Of a stretch of 64,000 bases of DNA, positions 16,735-25,681 are shown in pieces. Every line of letters begins with the position of its first letter. Position 1 is the first letter of the stretch. This stretch comes from Blastococcus sp. CT_GayMR20 (GTDB taxonomy: Bacteria > Actinomycetota > Actinomycetes > Mycobacteriales > Geodermatophilaceae): positions 1 to 64,000 of the forward strand of contig NZ_SPQM01000007.1 of assembly GCF_004570345.1 (NCBI RefSeq), written 5' to 3'. The notes beneath the pieces are model-generated. The model searched no databases. It had not been told where the DNA came from and saw nothing but the letters and a program-made list of their open reading frames with translations. The position numbers were made by a program, and so were the translations under genes.

Positions 16735-18081
16735 TCAAGCTTGTCCATTGGGCGGGTCGTGTTCATCGTGGACCGGCCACTGGCGATGCCGAAAGGCCGA
16801 AATCCGCGTCGTCGCGTCACCGTAGCCCCAGGACAGCGTCCCTAAGAAGAACGCTACCGGCGTGAGCCATAGGCTCCAACCGAGGGCCAGGCCCAGTCGA
16901 TCGTCGAACTCGACACCTGAAGCTCCTGACTCCGCGGCCACCTCGAACGCGCCGATCACGATGGTGATGAACACGAACAGTGCGATGACAACGAGGGTGA
17001 TTCCGAACGGCACGACGAGGACGGCGATCGCAGCGAGCGTCAGAAGGACCGATTTCAGGCCAAGCAACAGGCGCGTGGGAATTGTCGTCCGCTTCACCTC
17101 CACGTCCGTCACGCCCGAGCGGTCCAACAAGAGCCTCATGAAATACGGGTTGCGCTCGTACGCCGTGTGCGCCGTCAGGAGCCAAGCCCGTCCGGCGAGA
17201 GCATGGTCGTGAACGGGTCCGAAGGAGTCAGCATGGCGGAGCTTGCCCGCGACCAGATCCAGCCGATCCCGGATGTTGTCCCAACAGATCCCGCTCGGAA
17301 GGCGATGTGAGCCGGTGGCGACGAGAAGTGGCCAGAAGAACCGAATCTTCTCCAGGGGGCTGCCGATCGTGATGAGGTTGGTGACGAGGGAGCGGGCCGG
17401 TCCGGAGCTGAGGAACGCACGGCGCCGGGCCGGTGTCTGTTGCACGTGACCGGTCAGTCCGTGATAAGCGACGACGCTGCCGAGACTGTGTCCTACGACG
17501 ATGACCCGGGAACAACCGTCTCTCGCGGCACTCTCCAACGCAGCTGCGAAACGGCTCATCACCCGGTCGCTCACGTCGCGCAGTTTCGAGTCGTCCGGCA
17601 GGGCGAGCCCTGCAGAGTTCAGGTAATTGGTGACGTCACCGGCCTCCTGTTCGAGCACTCGTGGGAGTCGACGGAACACGACTCCCACCAGCATGATGAG
17701 TACGGGAAGGACGACCATGATCGGCCGCAGGACGACGGTCCAGATCATCACCTTGACACCGGGCTTGTCCGCATACAGTCCCTGGCGCCAATTGAGCCAG
17801 GGGAACCAGGTGATCTCGGTGGCGGTAAAGGCGTCGAAAGTGCCTTGAACGGCGTCGGGGGTGAGAACGTCCGCCCACCAGGCTTCGTAGACGCGAAATG
17901 TGCGCCCGCTCACCGAGACCGCGGCGTGCCCACGCTGTCGGCTGGTGAGGCCGGCATCGCTCACCGATCCAGTGAGTCCGTTGAGGAACTTGTCGAGAGT
18001 TTCACCGTGCGTCTTCTCACCGATGCCGTGAACCAGGACGATCCCGATATCCCCTTGAGACTCGCGGCCCATGCGCCACAA
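16735..18081 (-). CDS. Membrane-bound alpha/beta hydrolase (lipase-like)
   Basis: A 448-residue protein with an alpha/beta-hydrolase core split by membrane helices. VLVHGIGEKTHG near 16-27 is the oxyanion-side motif, a transmembrane helix occupies about 115-135, VIVVGHSLGSVV near 193-204 holds the nucleophile Ser, and two to three helices lie between about 345 and 420. The catalytic His may be in the HADSFGPVHDH stretch. The substrate is unknown. Base composition is visibly less GC-rich than its neighbours, and it sits just after the tRNA-Phe 3' end, so it may have been acquired horizontally. ATG at 18072 is an alternative start. Confidence 0.8.
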   Translation of the reverse strand: MWRMGRESQGDIGIVLVHGIGEKTHGETLDKFLNGLTGSVSDAGLTSRQRGHAAVSVSGRTFRVYEAWWADVLTPDAVQGTFDAFTATEITWFPWLNWRQGLYADKPGVKVMIWTVVLRPIMVVLPVLIMLVGVVFRRLPRVLEQEAGDVTNYLNSAGLALPDDSKLRDVSDRVMSRFAAALESAARDGCSRVIVVGHSLGSVVAYHGLTGHVQQTPARRRAFLSSGPARSLVTNLITIGSPLEKIRFFWPLLVATGSHRLPSGICWDNIRDRLDLVAGKLRHADSFGPVHDHALAGRAWLLTAHTAYERNPYFMRLLLDRSGVTDVEVKRTTIPTRLLLGLKSVLLTLAAIAVLVVPFGITLVVIALFVFITIVIGAFEVAAESGASGVEFDDRLGLALGWSLWLTPVAFFLGTLSWGYGDATTRISAFRHRQWPVHDEHDPPNGQA

Positions 18082-18240
18082 TGTGGCATCCGATCCGTGT
18101 TCGCGGGCCTCCCGGACGCGCCCCCGGGCTCACCGCCGAGCACGTCAGGCGCCAGGGGACAGCGGTCGCTCCCTCGTCGGATAGCCGCTGGTGTCGAATG
18201 ACGGACCCGGAAGGGTGTCGTCGCCCGTCTCCGTGAGACC

Positions 18241-19284
18241 TCAGGCCCAGCTGCGGTCGCCGGCCACTTGGGCGTACACGTCGGCGTGCACCTGGCGCAC
18301 CGCCGTCCGCTGCTCCGCCCGCCAGGCGCGGTCGGCCGGACGCAGCATCGGCCGGGTCAGCGCCACCGACACCGCGGCCGACAGCGAGACCGGGTCCACG
18401 CCGTTCCGCTCGTGCGCGCCGTAGGAGACGACCTCCGACCACTGGTCGGCCAGCCAGCCGCAGCCCGGCGCGACGACGCGCGTCCCGACGTCCCGGCAGA
18501 TCTCCAGGTCGCGGGAGTGGGTTCCGCAGCGCTCCGGCAGGACCGCGACGTGCAGCTGCTGCAGCTCCGCCGTCCACCCCGCCGGCAGGTGCACGGCCAG
18601 TTCGACGGCGCCGGAGGCGACGAGGTCACGGACGGCGGGATCGAGGTCCAGCACGTCGACGGCGTCGACCAGCACGCGGAGCCGGCCGCCGCCGGACACC
18701 GCGCCGGACAGTGCCGCGCGCACCAGCTCCCCCGGGTCGGGCACCGCCGACGACGCCGGCCCGAGCCGCACGCCGACCAGGCCCCGCTCGGACCCGAGGT
18801 CGGGGTCCGGCACGGCGACGGACGGGTGGGCGACGACGATCGCCGTCCGTCCGAAGCGCGCCGCGATCTCGTCCGCGGCACCGCGCGTGAGCGTGAGGAC
18901 CACCTCGGCGGTGGCCAGCACGGCCTCGAGGTGGGCGTCCATGACGGCGTCCCAGCGGGCGCCGGCCGGATGGCTGGGTGCGCGCAGCTGGTGCACCGTC
19001 ACCACCAGGGGCAGCCCGAGCCGGCGCACCGTCTCCGTCCAGCACTGCCCGGCCATCTCGGCCACGTGCGAGTACCCGGTGTGCAGGTGCAGCACGTCGA
19101 TGTCCGCCGCGTGCTCGGTCAGGTAGGACACGTCGAGCCACGGGCTCGGGTCACCGGTCGGACCGACCCGGACGACCCCCGTGGGCAGGACGGCGTCCTG
19201 GTAGGGGCCGGCGTGCGGAACGGTGGCCACCCGGGTGCGGCCCTCGGCGAGGGCCCCCCGTTCAGGAGGGTCTGCGGACGTCAC
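18241..19284 (-). CDS. Glycosyltransferase-like protein (GT4 type)
   Basis: A 347-residue soluble protein resembling GT-B retaining glycosyltransferases. The N-terminal half has VLHLHTGYSHV followed by LPLVVTVHQLR; in GT4 enzymes this region forms the acceptor domain. A mid-protein LTLTRGAADEIAARFG helix and VVAHPSV complete that domain. The C-terminal half has LHVAVLPERCGTHSRDLE near 260, where the nucleotide-sugar-binding E-x7-E region is expected. The sugar and acceptor are unknown, and no other polysaccharide genes lie beside it. Confidence 0.78.
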   Translation of the reverse strand: MTSADPPERGALAEGRTRVATVPHAGPYQDAVLPTGVVRVGPTGDPSPWLDVSYLTEHAADIDVLHLHTGYSHVAEMAGQCWTETVRRLGLPLVVTVHQLRAPSHPAGARWDAVMDAHLEAVLATAEVVLTLTRGAADEIAARFGRTAIVVAHPSVAVPDPDLGSERGLVGVRLGPASSAVPDPGELVRAALSGAVSGGGRLRVLVDAVDVLDLDPAVRDLVASGAVELAVHLPAGWTAELQQLHVAVLPERCGTHSRDLEICRDVGTRVVAPGCGWLADQWSEVVSYGAHERNGVDPVSLSAAVSVALTRPMLRPADRAWRAEQRTAVRQVHADVYAQVAGDRSWA

Positions 19285-19429
19285 GCGGTGGGAGCACTCC
19301 TCGTGCGGTCGAGCGCGACGCAGCGAGAAATGCCGCTCGACGATGAGCCGCCGGCCGCGGGGTTTCGAGCCGGTCAGGTCTCCGGCCTACCCCGGCCCCG
19401 CGCGCGTCAACCCGGAACGGACACCATCG

Positions 19430-19446
19430 TGTGACCGGCGGTCACA
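19430..19446. terminator. Short hairpin at the flavoprotein 3' end
   Basis: TGTGACC-GGC-GGTCACA, a 7-bp perfect stem with a 3-base loop. It overlaps the stop of the minus-strand flavoprotein gene. There is no T-tract, as is usual in such GC-rich genomes. Confidence 0.45.
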
Positions 19447-21127
19447 CCGGGGAACTCGCCAGCGCGGCCAGGTGGGCGTGGACGAGCGTGACCGCCAGCG
19501 CTCCCTCCCCCACGGCGGAGGCGACCCGCTTCACCGAGCCGGCTCGCACGTCCCCGGCCGCGAAGACGCCGGGCGTGCTCGTCTCCAGCAGCGCGGGCGG
19601 CCGGTCGAGCGGCCAGGCCGGCTCGACGCCGTCCGCCATCAGCTGGCTCCCGGTGAGGAGGAATCCCCACCGGTCACGGGCCAGTACGCCCGCCGCCCAG
19701 TCGGTCCTCGGCTCGCTGCCGATCAGGACGAACAGCACGGCGTTCTCGACGGTCTCGCCCCCGGTGTCGAGGTCCCGGACGGTGACGGTCTCCAGGAAGT
19801 CGCTGCCCGTGCCGCCGACCACCTGCACGCGGGGGCGGATCTCGACGTTCGGGAGTGCCTCGAGCTCGCGGATGAGGTAGTCCGACATCGTCTCGATCAG
19901 GGACGGGCGCCGGATGAGCACGGAGACCTTGTCGGCGTACCGGGAGAGGTGGACCGCGGCCTGGCCGGCGGAGTTGCCACCCCCGATGACGAAGACGTGC
20001 CGGCCACGCATGGCCGGCGCCTCGGCCACCGCGGCACCGTAGAAGACCCCGCGGCCGGTCAGCGCCTCGAGCTCGGGCACGCCGATCCGCCGCCACGCCG
20101 CGCCGGTGGCGACGACGGCGCTGCGACTGACCACCGCGGTGCCGTCGTTGAGCGAGAGGCGGAGCAGCCCGTCCTCGCGGGTGATCCCCTGGGCGGCGCG
20201 CATGAAGTGGAAGGTGCTGCCGAAGGCCCAGGCCTGCTGGTACGCGTGGAAGGCGAGCCGGTTCCCGCTGATCCCGTCCTTGAAGCCGGGATAGTTGCGG
20301 ATCATCGAACTCGTCCCGGCCTGTCCACCGATGGCCTCGGGCTCGAGCACGAGGGTGTTCAGCCCCTCGGAGGCGGCGTAGACGCTGGCGCCCAGGCCCG
20401 CCGGTCCCGAGCCGAGGACGACCACGTCGAAGACGACGCTCGTGTCCAAGGGCGTGAGCAGACCGAACGCGTCGGCGATGTCGAGGTCGCTGGGGTCCTC
20501 CAGCACCGGGCGCTCGGGTCGGAAGCGGAGCTGGACGACCGGCAGCCGGGGCTCGGCCAGGTCGAGGCCCTCCAGCATCGACCTCCCCTCGGCGGAGCCG
20601 GCGTCGTAGAAACCGAGCGGGATGCGGTTCCGGGTGAAGCTGTCGCGCAGGTGCTGGGCGCGCTCCGACCACCGGTCGCCGATCATCCGCACGGCCTCGA
20701 AGCCGCCGCCCTGCCGCGCCGACCACTCCTCGAGGATCTCGGTGACCGCCTTGTGGAACTCCTCGTCGCCGACCACCTCCGGGACGTAGAGCCACCGGTC
20801 CAGCTGCCCGAGGGTGACGGCCTCGAAGATCGGCCGGGCGGTCTCCCAGGCGCCCCACCGCACCACCGCGACCGCCATCGCGCCGGGGTGGTCGCGGTGC
20901 AGGCCGCGCAGCACCTCCAGCCCGTCGTCGTCGGCGCCGCCGAGGCCGCCGAAGAGCGCAGCCACCGGCAGGCCGCCGGCCAGCCGGTGGGCGGCGTCCT
21001 CGGGCTGGGAGCACGGCACGACGGCGTAGTCGGCGCCGTATCGCCGCTCCAGTTCCCGGGTGACGGTGCTCCGCGCGTCGTCGTCCCGGGTGAGGACGAC
21101 GAGCGCCGCGCGCCGTTCCTCAGCCAC
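19442..21127 (-). CDS. Receiver-like/TrxR-like FAD oxidoreductase without redox cysteines
   Basis: A 561-residue fusion. Residues about 7-135 look like a degenerate response-regulator receiver (AALVVLTRDDDARSTV; ALFGGLGGADDDGLEVL). From about 232 the protein is a thioredoxin-reductase-like flavoprotein: FAD motif VVLGSGPAGLGAS (237-249), NAD(P) motif FVIGGGNSAGQA (379-390) and second FAD motif GVFAAGDVRAG near 528. Where thioredoxin reductase has CATC, this protein has GAAV (about 364-367), so it cannot do dithiol exchange. The reaction is unknown. The gene overlaps a membrane-protein gene by 8 bases, suggesting a functional pair. Confidence 0.85.
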   Translation of the reverse strand: MAEERRAALVVLTRDDDARSTVTRELERRYGADYAVVPCSQPEDAAHRLAGGLPVAALFGGLGGADDDGLEVLRGLHRDHPGAMAVAVVRWGAWETARPIFEAVTLGQLDRWLYVPEVVGDEEFHKAVTEILEEWSARQGGGFEAVRMIGDRWSERAQHLRDSFTRNRIPLGFYDAGSAEGRSMLEGLDLAEPRLPVVQLRFRPERPVLEDPSDLDIADAFGLLTPLDTSVVFDVVVLGSGPAGLGASVYAASEGLNTLVLEPEAIGGQAGTSSMIRNYPGFKDGISGNRLAFHAYQQAWAFGSTFHFMRAAQGITREDGLLRLSLNDGTAVVSRSAVVATGAAWRRIGVPELEALTGRGVFYGAAVAEAPAMRGRHVFVIGGGNSAGQAAVHLSRYADKVSVLIRRPSLIETMSDYLIRELEALPNVEIRPRVQVVGGTGSDFLETVTVRDLDTGGETVENAVLFVLIGSEPRTDWAAGVLARDRWGFLLTGSQLMADGVEPAWPLDRPPALLETSTPGVFAAGDVRAGSVKRVASAVGEGALAVTLVHAHLAALASSPV

Positions 21128-22085
21128 GGTGCCGGGCGGCGCGGACGGGCGTGGGGGCGAGCCGCCAGCCGGCCGCGCCGGTCAGCACGACGCCGACGGC
21201 CAGGGCCACGAACAGCCAGGAGCCGGCCGAACCCCAGTCCAGGGTCCCGGAGAAGCGGGCCACCCCGACGAGGACGAGGACGCCGAACACCGTGTACGCG
21301 ATCGCCGCCGTCCGGAGCCGGCGCAGGTCGCCGGCCACGGACGCCAGTGCCGTCGCCAGGCCGAAGGCGAGCAGCCAGGCGGCCACGACGCGGGCGGTGA
21401 ACGGCGACAGCGGCCACGGCCAGACGGAGGTCGTCGTCGGGCGGACGTAGAGCAGCGCGCCGACCACGAGCAGCGCGGCGGACTCCACGGCCAGGGCGAC
21501 CCGCAGGACCACCGGCACGGGGTGGCGCGGTGGCGGGTCGTCGCCACCTGCCCGCTCCTGCACGACGATCAGCACGAGCATCGCGATCGGGACGACGATG
21601 TAGACGGCCAGCCAGAACCAGGCCGCGGCCTTCGCGAGGAAGTCGAGCCCGCCGAAGTCGTCGTCGAAGTGCATGCGGTTGATGTGCAGCAGCGTCGCGG
21701 TGGTCGTGAGGACGACGAAGACGAAGATCGTGAACACCGGCACGCGGCTGTGCGCCCACAGCGGATCCCGCAGGCACAGCACGACCAGCACGAAGCCCGC
21801 CGCGTAGCCGGCGCCGATGAACGCAGCGGTCAGCGGCGGTTCGATCGTCCAGGCGAACGTCTCCTCCGTCGACTCCGCGAGCACGAACAGCGCTCCGGTC
21901 GCCAGGGCGGTGAGCACGGCGAAGGCGCCGAGCAGGATCCGCATCCCCGAGTGCAGGGGCCGGTGGACGGCCGGGGACTCGAGGGTGGTCGGGGCAGGGT
22001 CCACGGGGGCCTCCCGCGCGAATCGGGCCCCCGTGCACGGATTGTCGAGCGGCACGATCGAACCACCGCGCCTCCCCGCTGTCAT
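21120..22085 (-). CDS. Eight-helix membrane protein coupled to the flavoprotein
   Basis: A protein of up to 321 residues with about eight transmembrane helices from about 47 onward (LLGAFAVLTALATGALFVLA). Charged loops carry a His/Asp patch (HINRMHFDDDFGG). No transporter or enzyme signature is evident. The ATG 141 bases downstream (MRILLGAF) gives a more usual N-terminus and is a possible true start. It overlaps the flavoprotein gene downstream, so membrane redox chemistry is a fair but unproven guess. Confidence 0.7.
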   Translation of the reverse strand: MTAGRRGGSIVPLDNPCTGARFAREAPVDPAPTTLESPAVHRPLHSGMRILLGAFAVLTALATGALFVLAESTEETFAWTIEPPLTAAFIGAGYAAGFVLVVLCLRDPLWAHSRVPVFTIFVFVVLTTTATLLHINRMHFDDDFGGLDFLAKAAAWFWLAVYIVVPIAMLVLIVVQERAGGDDPPPRHPVPVVLRVALAVESAALLVVGALLYVRPTTTSVWPWPLSPFTARVVAAWLLAFGLATALASVAGDLRRLRTAAIAYTVFGVLVLVGVARFSGTLDWGSAGSWLFVALAVGVVLTGAAGWRLAPTPVRAARHRG

Positions 22086-22119
22086 CGCCTTTCCGGGCCG
22101 CGGCGCATTCTCCGGCGCC

Positions 22120-22125
22120 TAGACT
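22120..22125 (+). promoter_or_regulatory. -10 box of the STAND ATPase gene
   Basis: TAGACT, about 45 bases upstream of the GTG at 22170. Unlike most promoters here it leaves room for a short 5' leader, and a ribosome site (GGAGGG) precedes the start. Confidence 0.5.
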
Positions 22126-22169
22126 CCGCGAGCGACGACCGGGCACATCCTCGGACGGCGGGAGGGCTC

Positions 22170-24764
22170 GTGGCGGGAGCGGAGACGGAGCTCGCCGACG
22201 CACCCGGGATCATCGCGACCCCCGACCGTCGGCTGCGCGTCTTCGTCTCCTCGACGCTCGAGGAACTGGCCGCCGAGCGGGTCGCCGTCCGTGCGGCGAT
22301 CGGCCGGCTGCGCCTCACCCCGGTCATGTTCGAGCTGGGTTCCCGGGCCCATCCGCCCCGCGAGCTCTACCGGGCCTACCTGGAGCAGAGCGACGTATTC
22401 GTCGGCATCTACGGCGAGCGCTACGGCTGGACCGCCCCGGACATGGGGATCTCGGGCCTGGAGGACGAGTACGAGCTGTCGACGGACAAGCCCCGCCTCC
22501 TCTACGTCAAGCGCACCGCTCCGCAGCGAGAGCCGCGGCTGGACGACCTGATCGTGCGGATGCAGGCGGAGAGCGGATCGTCGACCACGCCCTACGACGA
22601 TCCCGGCGAGCTGGCCGACCGGGTCGCCGACGACCTCGCCGTCCTGCTGACCGAGCGGTTCACCCGCCCCGCGGTGCCCACCCTGCCCGGGCTGTCGCCG
22701 GGCTGGCTGCCCACGCCGACGACGCCGCTCGTCGACCGCCGCACCGAGCTCGCCCTCGTCCTGCGCCTGCTGCGGGATCCCGCCGTACGGCTCGTGACGC
22801 TCAGCGGGCCCGGGGGCATCGGCAAGACCCGGCTGGCGCTGGCCGCTGCGCAGGAGCTCGTCCCGGAGCGGGACGCCGTCTGGCTCGCCGACCTGCAGTC
22901 GCTGCGGGACCCCGGTGACGTGCCGGGGGCGATCGCCGCCGCGGTCGGTGTCTCGGTCGAGGGGCGCCGTCCGGTGCTGGACCTGGTGGCCGACCGCCTC
23001 ACCGGCAAGCGGGTGCTGATCCTCGTGGACAACCTCGAGCAGGTGCTCGACGCGGCGCCCGAGCTCGGCCGGCTGCTCTCGCGGTGCCCCGACACCCAGC
23101 TGCTGGTGACCAGCCGCCGCCTCCTGCGGGTGCGCGGCGAGCACGACGTCCCGCTGGGTCCGCTCGGTCTGCCGCGGACCGGAAAGACCGATCCGGGGAC
23201 GATCGCCGACGCGCCGGCGGTACAGCTGTTCCTCGACCGCGCCCGGGAGGCCGATCCGGACTTCACCGTGGACGGCGCATCGGCGACGGCCGTCGCGGAG
23301 GTGGTGCGCCGCCTGGAGGGTCTGCCCCTGGCCATCGAGCTGGTGGCCGCCCGGGTGCGCACGCTGCCCCCGGCCGTGCTGCTCCGGCGGCTGACCAGTG
23401 GCCTGGACCTGGGGGGCCGCGGGATGGACATGCCCGACCGGCAGCGCACCCTCCGGGCCACGGTGGCCTGGAGCCACGACCTCCTCGACGAGGACGAGCG
23501 CGCCCTGCTGGCCCGGCTCTCGGTCTGCTACGGCGGCGCGACGCTCGACACCGCCGAGGCCGTCGGTGCCGGCGACGAGGGGCTCGACGTGCCGGAGGTC
23601 CTCTCCTCGCTGGTCGCGCACAGCCTGGTGAGCCCGACCGACACCTGCGAGGGCGAGCCGCGCTTCCGCATGCTCGAGGTGGTCCGCACCTTCGCTGCGG
23701 AGCGTCTGCGGGAGCGCGGGGAGGAGGAGGCCACGCGCGAGCGGTGGGCCGACCACCTCGCGACGATCAGCGCCGCGGCCGGGGTCGGGCTGTCCGGCCC
23801 GGACCGGCCGGTGTGGGAGGCCCGGCTGGAGGCCGAGACGACCGACCTCGAGGAGGCTGTGCGCTGGGCCGTGGCCGCCGACCGGGCGGAGCTCGCGGTT
23901 GCTCTCACCGCTCCGCTGGCCCGCTGGTGGTGGGCCCGCGGGATGCTCGTGCCGATGGCGGAGATCGCCGACGCCACGGCCGCCCTGCCGTCGGCGGCCG
24001 CCCTGGCACCGGGGGCGGCCGACCTCCTCCGGTGGGCCCGCGGCACGATGCGCATCGCGCTGGGGCGCACCGCCGAGGCGGCGCCTCTGCTGTCGGCGGT
24101 CGTGGACAGGGCGCGCGAGCGGGGCGACCCGTGGTTGCTGGGCCACGGCCTCGTCGGCCTGGCGATGACCCGTTCCCCCGACGACCCGGAGCTTCCCGGG
24201 CTGTTCGAGGCGGCGGTCGAGGCGCTGCGGCGCAGCGGCGACGACTGGTCGATCGCCTTCGCCCTCGTCCCCCACGGGGACGTCGCCCTCCTGGCCGGCG
24301 ACGTCCCGGCGGCGCTGCGGGCGCACGAGGAGTCGCTGGCGCTGGCGCGCGGGATCGGCGACGACCACCTGGTCGCCACCCTGCTCGACCAGCTCGGCCT
24401 CGACGCCCTGATGGCCGCGGACGCGACCACGGCGCGCGAGCGGCTGACGGAGGCGGCCCGCCACCACCGGGCGATCGGCGACCAGGAGGGGCTGGCCAAC
24501 TGTCTGAACGGGCTGGCCGGGCTGGCGCTGCTGCAAGGCGATGCCCTCACCGCCGCCCGGCTGTGCGGCACCGCCGACGCGCTGCGGACGAAGCTCGGCG
24601 TGGCCGTCTGGCCGCTGCTGCAGTCGCTGGTGACCGGCCTGGCCGACGGCATCCGGGCCACCCTCGGCGACCAGGACCACCGGCGCGAGTGGGCCGCCGG
24701 CGCCGCGCTGGATCCGTGGGAGGCCCTCGACAGCGGGCTCGCCGCCGTCAGCGTCCCCGCGTAG
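22170..24764 (+). CDS. DUF4062-STAND (NLR-like) ATPase
   Basis: An 864-residue protein; GTG at 22170 follows GGAGGG, and the longer open frame upstream is antisense to another gene. Domain order: DUF4062 (about 22-165, opening RVFVSSTLEELAAERVAV); NB-ARC-type NTPase with Walker A GPGGIGKT (213-220), Walker B VLILVDNLEQ (282-291), sensor LLVTSRR and GLPLAIE (384-390); a winged helix (TVAWSHDLLDEDERALL); then helical TPR-like repeats to the end. DUF4062 is a predicted Rossmann-like effector or adaptor domain also found in eukaryotic NLR-like proteins. Such STAND proteins work as signal-triggered switches, some in antiphage defence. No HTH is present, which argues against an AfsR/SARP-type regulator. 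Confidence 0.88.
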   Translation: MAGAETELADAPGIIATPDRRLRVFVSSTLEELAAERVAVRAAIGRLRLTPVMFELGSRAHPPRELYRAYLEQSDVFVGIYGERYGWTAPDMGISGLEDEYELSTDKPRLLYVKRTAPQREPRLDDLIVRMQAESGSSTTPYDDPGELADRVADDLAVLLTERFTRPAVPTLPGLSPGWLPTPTTPLVDRRTELALVLRLLRDPAVRLVTLSGPGGIGKTRLALAAAQELVPERDAVWLADLQSLRDPGDVPGAIAAAVGVSVEGRRPVLDLVADRLTGKRVLILVDNLEQVLDAAPELGRLLSRCPDTQLLVTSRRLLRVRGEHDVPLGPLGLPRTGKTDPGTIADAPAVQLFLDRAREADPDFTVDGASATAVAEVVRRLEGLPLAIELVAARVRTLPPAVLLRRLTSGLDLGGRGMDMPDRQRTLRATVAWSHDLLDEDERALLARLSVCYGGATLDTAEAVGAGDEGLDVPEVLSSLVAHSLVSPTDTCEGEPRFRMLEVVRTFAAERLRERGEEEATRERWADHLATISAAAGVGLSGPDRPVWEARLEAETTDLEEAVRWAVAADRAELAVALTAPLARWWWARGMLVPMAEIADATAALPSAAALAPGAADLLRWARGTMRIALGRTAEAAPLLSAVVDRARERGDPWLLGHGLVGLAMTRSPDDPELPGLFEAAVEALRRSGDDWSIAFALVPHGDVALLAGDVPAALRAHEESLALARGIGDDHLVATLLDQLGLDALMAADATTARERLTEAARHHRAIGDQEGLANCLNGLAGLALLQGDALTAARLCGTADALRTKLGVAVWPLLQSLVTGLADGIRATLGDQDHRREWAAGAALDPWEALDSGLAAVSVPA

Positions 24765-25491
24765 CCCTCCGGCCGGCCCGGGCGCGCTCGTAGGCGGGTG
24801 CCCGGAACCGGGCCATCGGCCCGTCGGCGACCAGGCCGGGCGGCGGGTGCTGCACGGCGTCGAACCGGACGTCGGGATCGAGCGACGGCACCGGACGGGT
24901 GAGGGTCAGGCAGCCGATCGGCTGCCACCGGCCGAGGCCACGGGCGGCGAGCACGGTGAACCGCAGGTCGGCCCGGTCGACGTCGCGGGCCAGCGGCCGC
25001 GGATCCGAGGGGACGTCGCGGGCTTGCGCCACGGCGGCGAAACGGATGCTCCCGGCGTCGGAGCGGTAGCCCATGATCGACGAGTAGAAGGTGGCCGCGT
25101 CGCGCCGGGGCACCGGCACGAGCCGGGTCAGGGCGCTGCGGCCGGAGGTCGTGAGGAGCAGGTCGACCGGCTCGCCCCCCGTCGGCAGCCGGATCGCCAG
25201 GCCCAGCAGATCCGGCAGGGAGGCGGGCAGTCCGGCTCCCCGCGACAGCCGCGCGACCGCCGCATCGCGGGCGGTTCCCGCGAGCCACGGCACGCCCCAG
25301 TCGGGGCCGCCGCGCCGGTCCAGCACCGCGTCGAACACCGCTCCCCGCGGGTGCATCGGCTTGCCGCCGCGCCACCTGGCGAGGGCGCCGAGCGGCGCAC
25401 CCACGAGCCGGCCGGCCGTGCGGGGAAGGTCGCGCACCACATCCTCCTCGTCGTCGAGGCGTCTCCCTACCCACGCCGCACGGTCCGGCAC
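24748..25491 (-). CDS. Conserved hypothetical, possibly catalase-superfamily-like
   Basis: A 247-residue soluble protein. The segment GKPMHPRGAVFDAVLDR (about 43-59) recalls the catalytic-histidine region of catalase-related proteins, and RAPAYERARAGRR closes the chain. Other catalase hallmarks such as the proximal tyrosine motif are not evident, so heme binding is doubtful. I do not assign a function. It converges with the STAND ATPase gene and overlaps its end by 17 bases. Confidence 0.6.
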   Translation of the reverse strand: MPDRAAWVGRRLDDEEDVVRDLPRTAGRLVGAPLGALARWRGGKPMHPRGAVFDAVLDRRGGPDWGVPWLAGTARDAAVARLSRGAGLPASLPDLLGLAIRLPTGGEPVDLLLTTSGRSALTRLVPVPRRDAATFYSSIMGYRSDAGSIRFAAVAQARDVPSDPRPLARDVDRADLRFTVLAARGLGRWQPIGCLTLTRPVPSLDPDVRFDAVQHPPPGLVADGPMARFRAPAYERARAGRRATRGR

Positions 25492-25653
25492 GCCCCCGGC
25501 ACGGGCCGTCGGACGTGACGCCCGTCTCTCCGCAGGTCAGCGGCCCGGCGGCGCACGCCGGACGGCCATCGGCGACCGTGCCGTCAAGCGGCGAAGTCTG
25601 CGCAACCGGCGGCCGATCTTCGGTGAGATCTGCCCGTACCGATCCGGTGACAC

Positions 25654-25663
25654 GGAACGTTCC
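25654..25663. promoter_or_regulatory. Perfect palindrome GGAACGTTCC
   Basis: A 10-base perfect palindrome 6 bases upstream of the -10 box of the next gene, at a position that would block polymerase. It resembles half of a LexA box, but the 4-base spacer between GAAC and GTTC is missing, so it is not a standard SOS box. Confidence 0.4.
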
Positions 25664-25669
25664 CACGCT

Positions 25670-25675
25670 TACGTT
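25670..25675 (+). promoter_or_regulatory. -10 box of leaderless small gene
   Basis: TACGTT, exactly 6 bases before the ATG at 25682. Confidence 0.65.
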
Positions 25676-25681
25676 CTGTGC

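Noticed and set aside
19442..21127. Thioredoxin reductase (trxB)
   Set aside because: The catalytic CxxC is replaced by GAAV and an extra N-terminal domain is present.
22119..24680. Open frame of 853 codons antisense to the STAND ATPase
   Set aside because: It is a GC-rich shadow frame with no domain and no ribosome site; the opposite strand encodes a protein with clear motifs.
22170..24764. AfsR/SARP-type transcriptional activator
   Set aside because: There is no DNA-binding HTH at either end; the N-terminus is DUF4062.
25654..25663. LexA (SOS) box
   Set aside because: GAAC and GTTC are adjacent; the actinobacterial box needs four bases between them.
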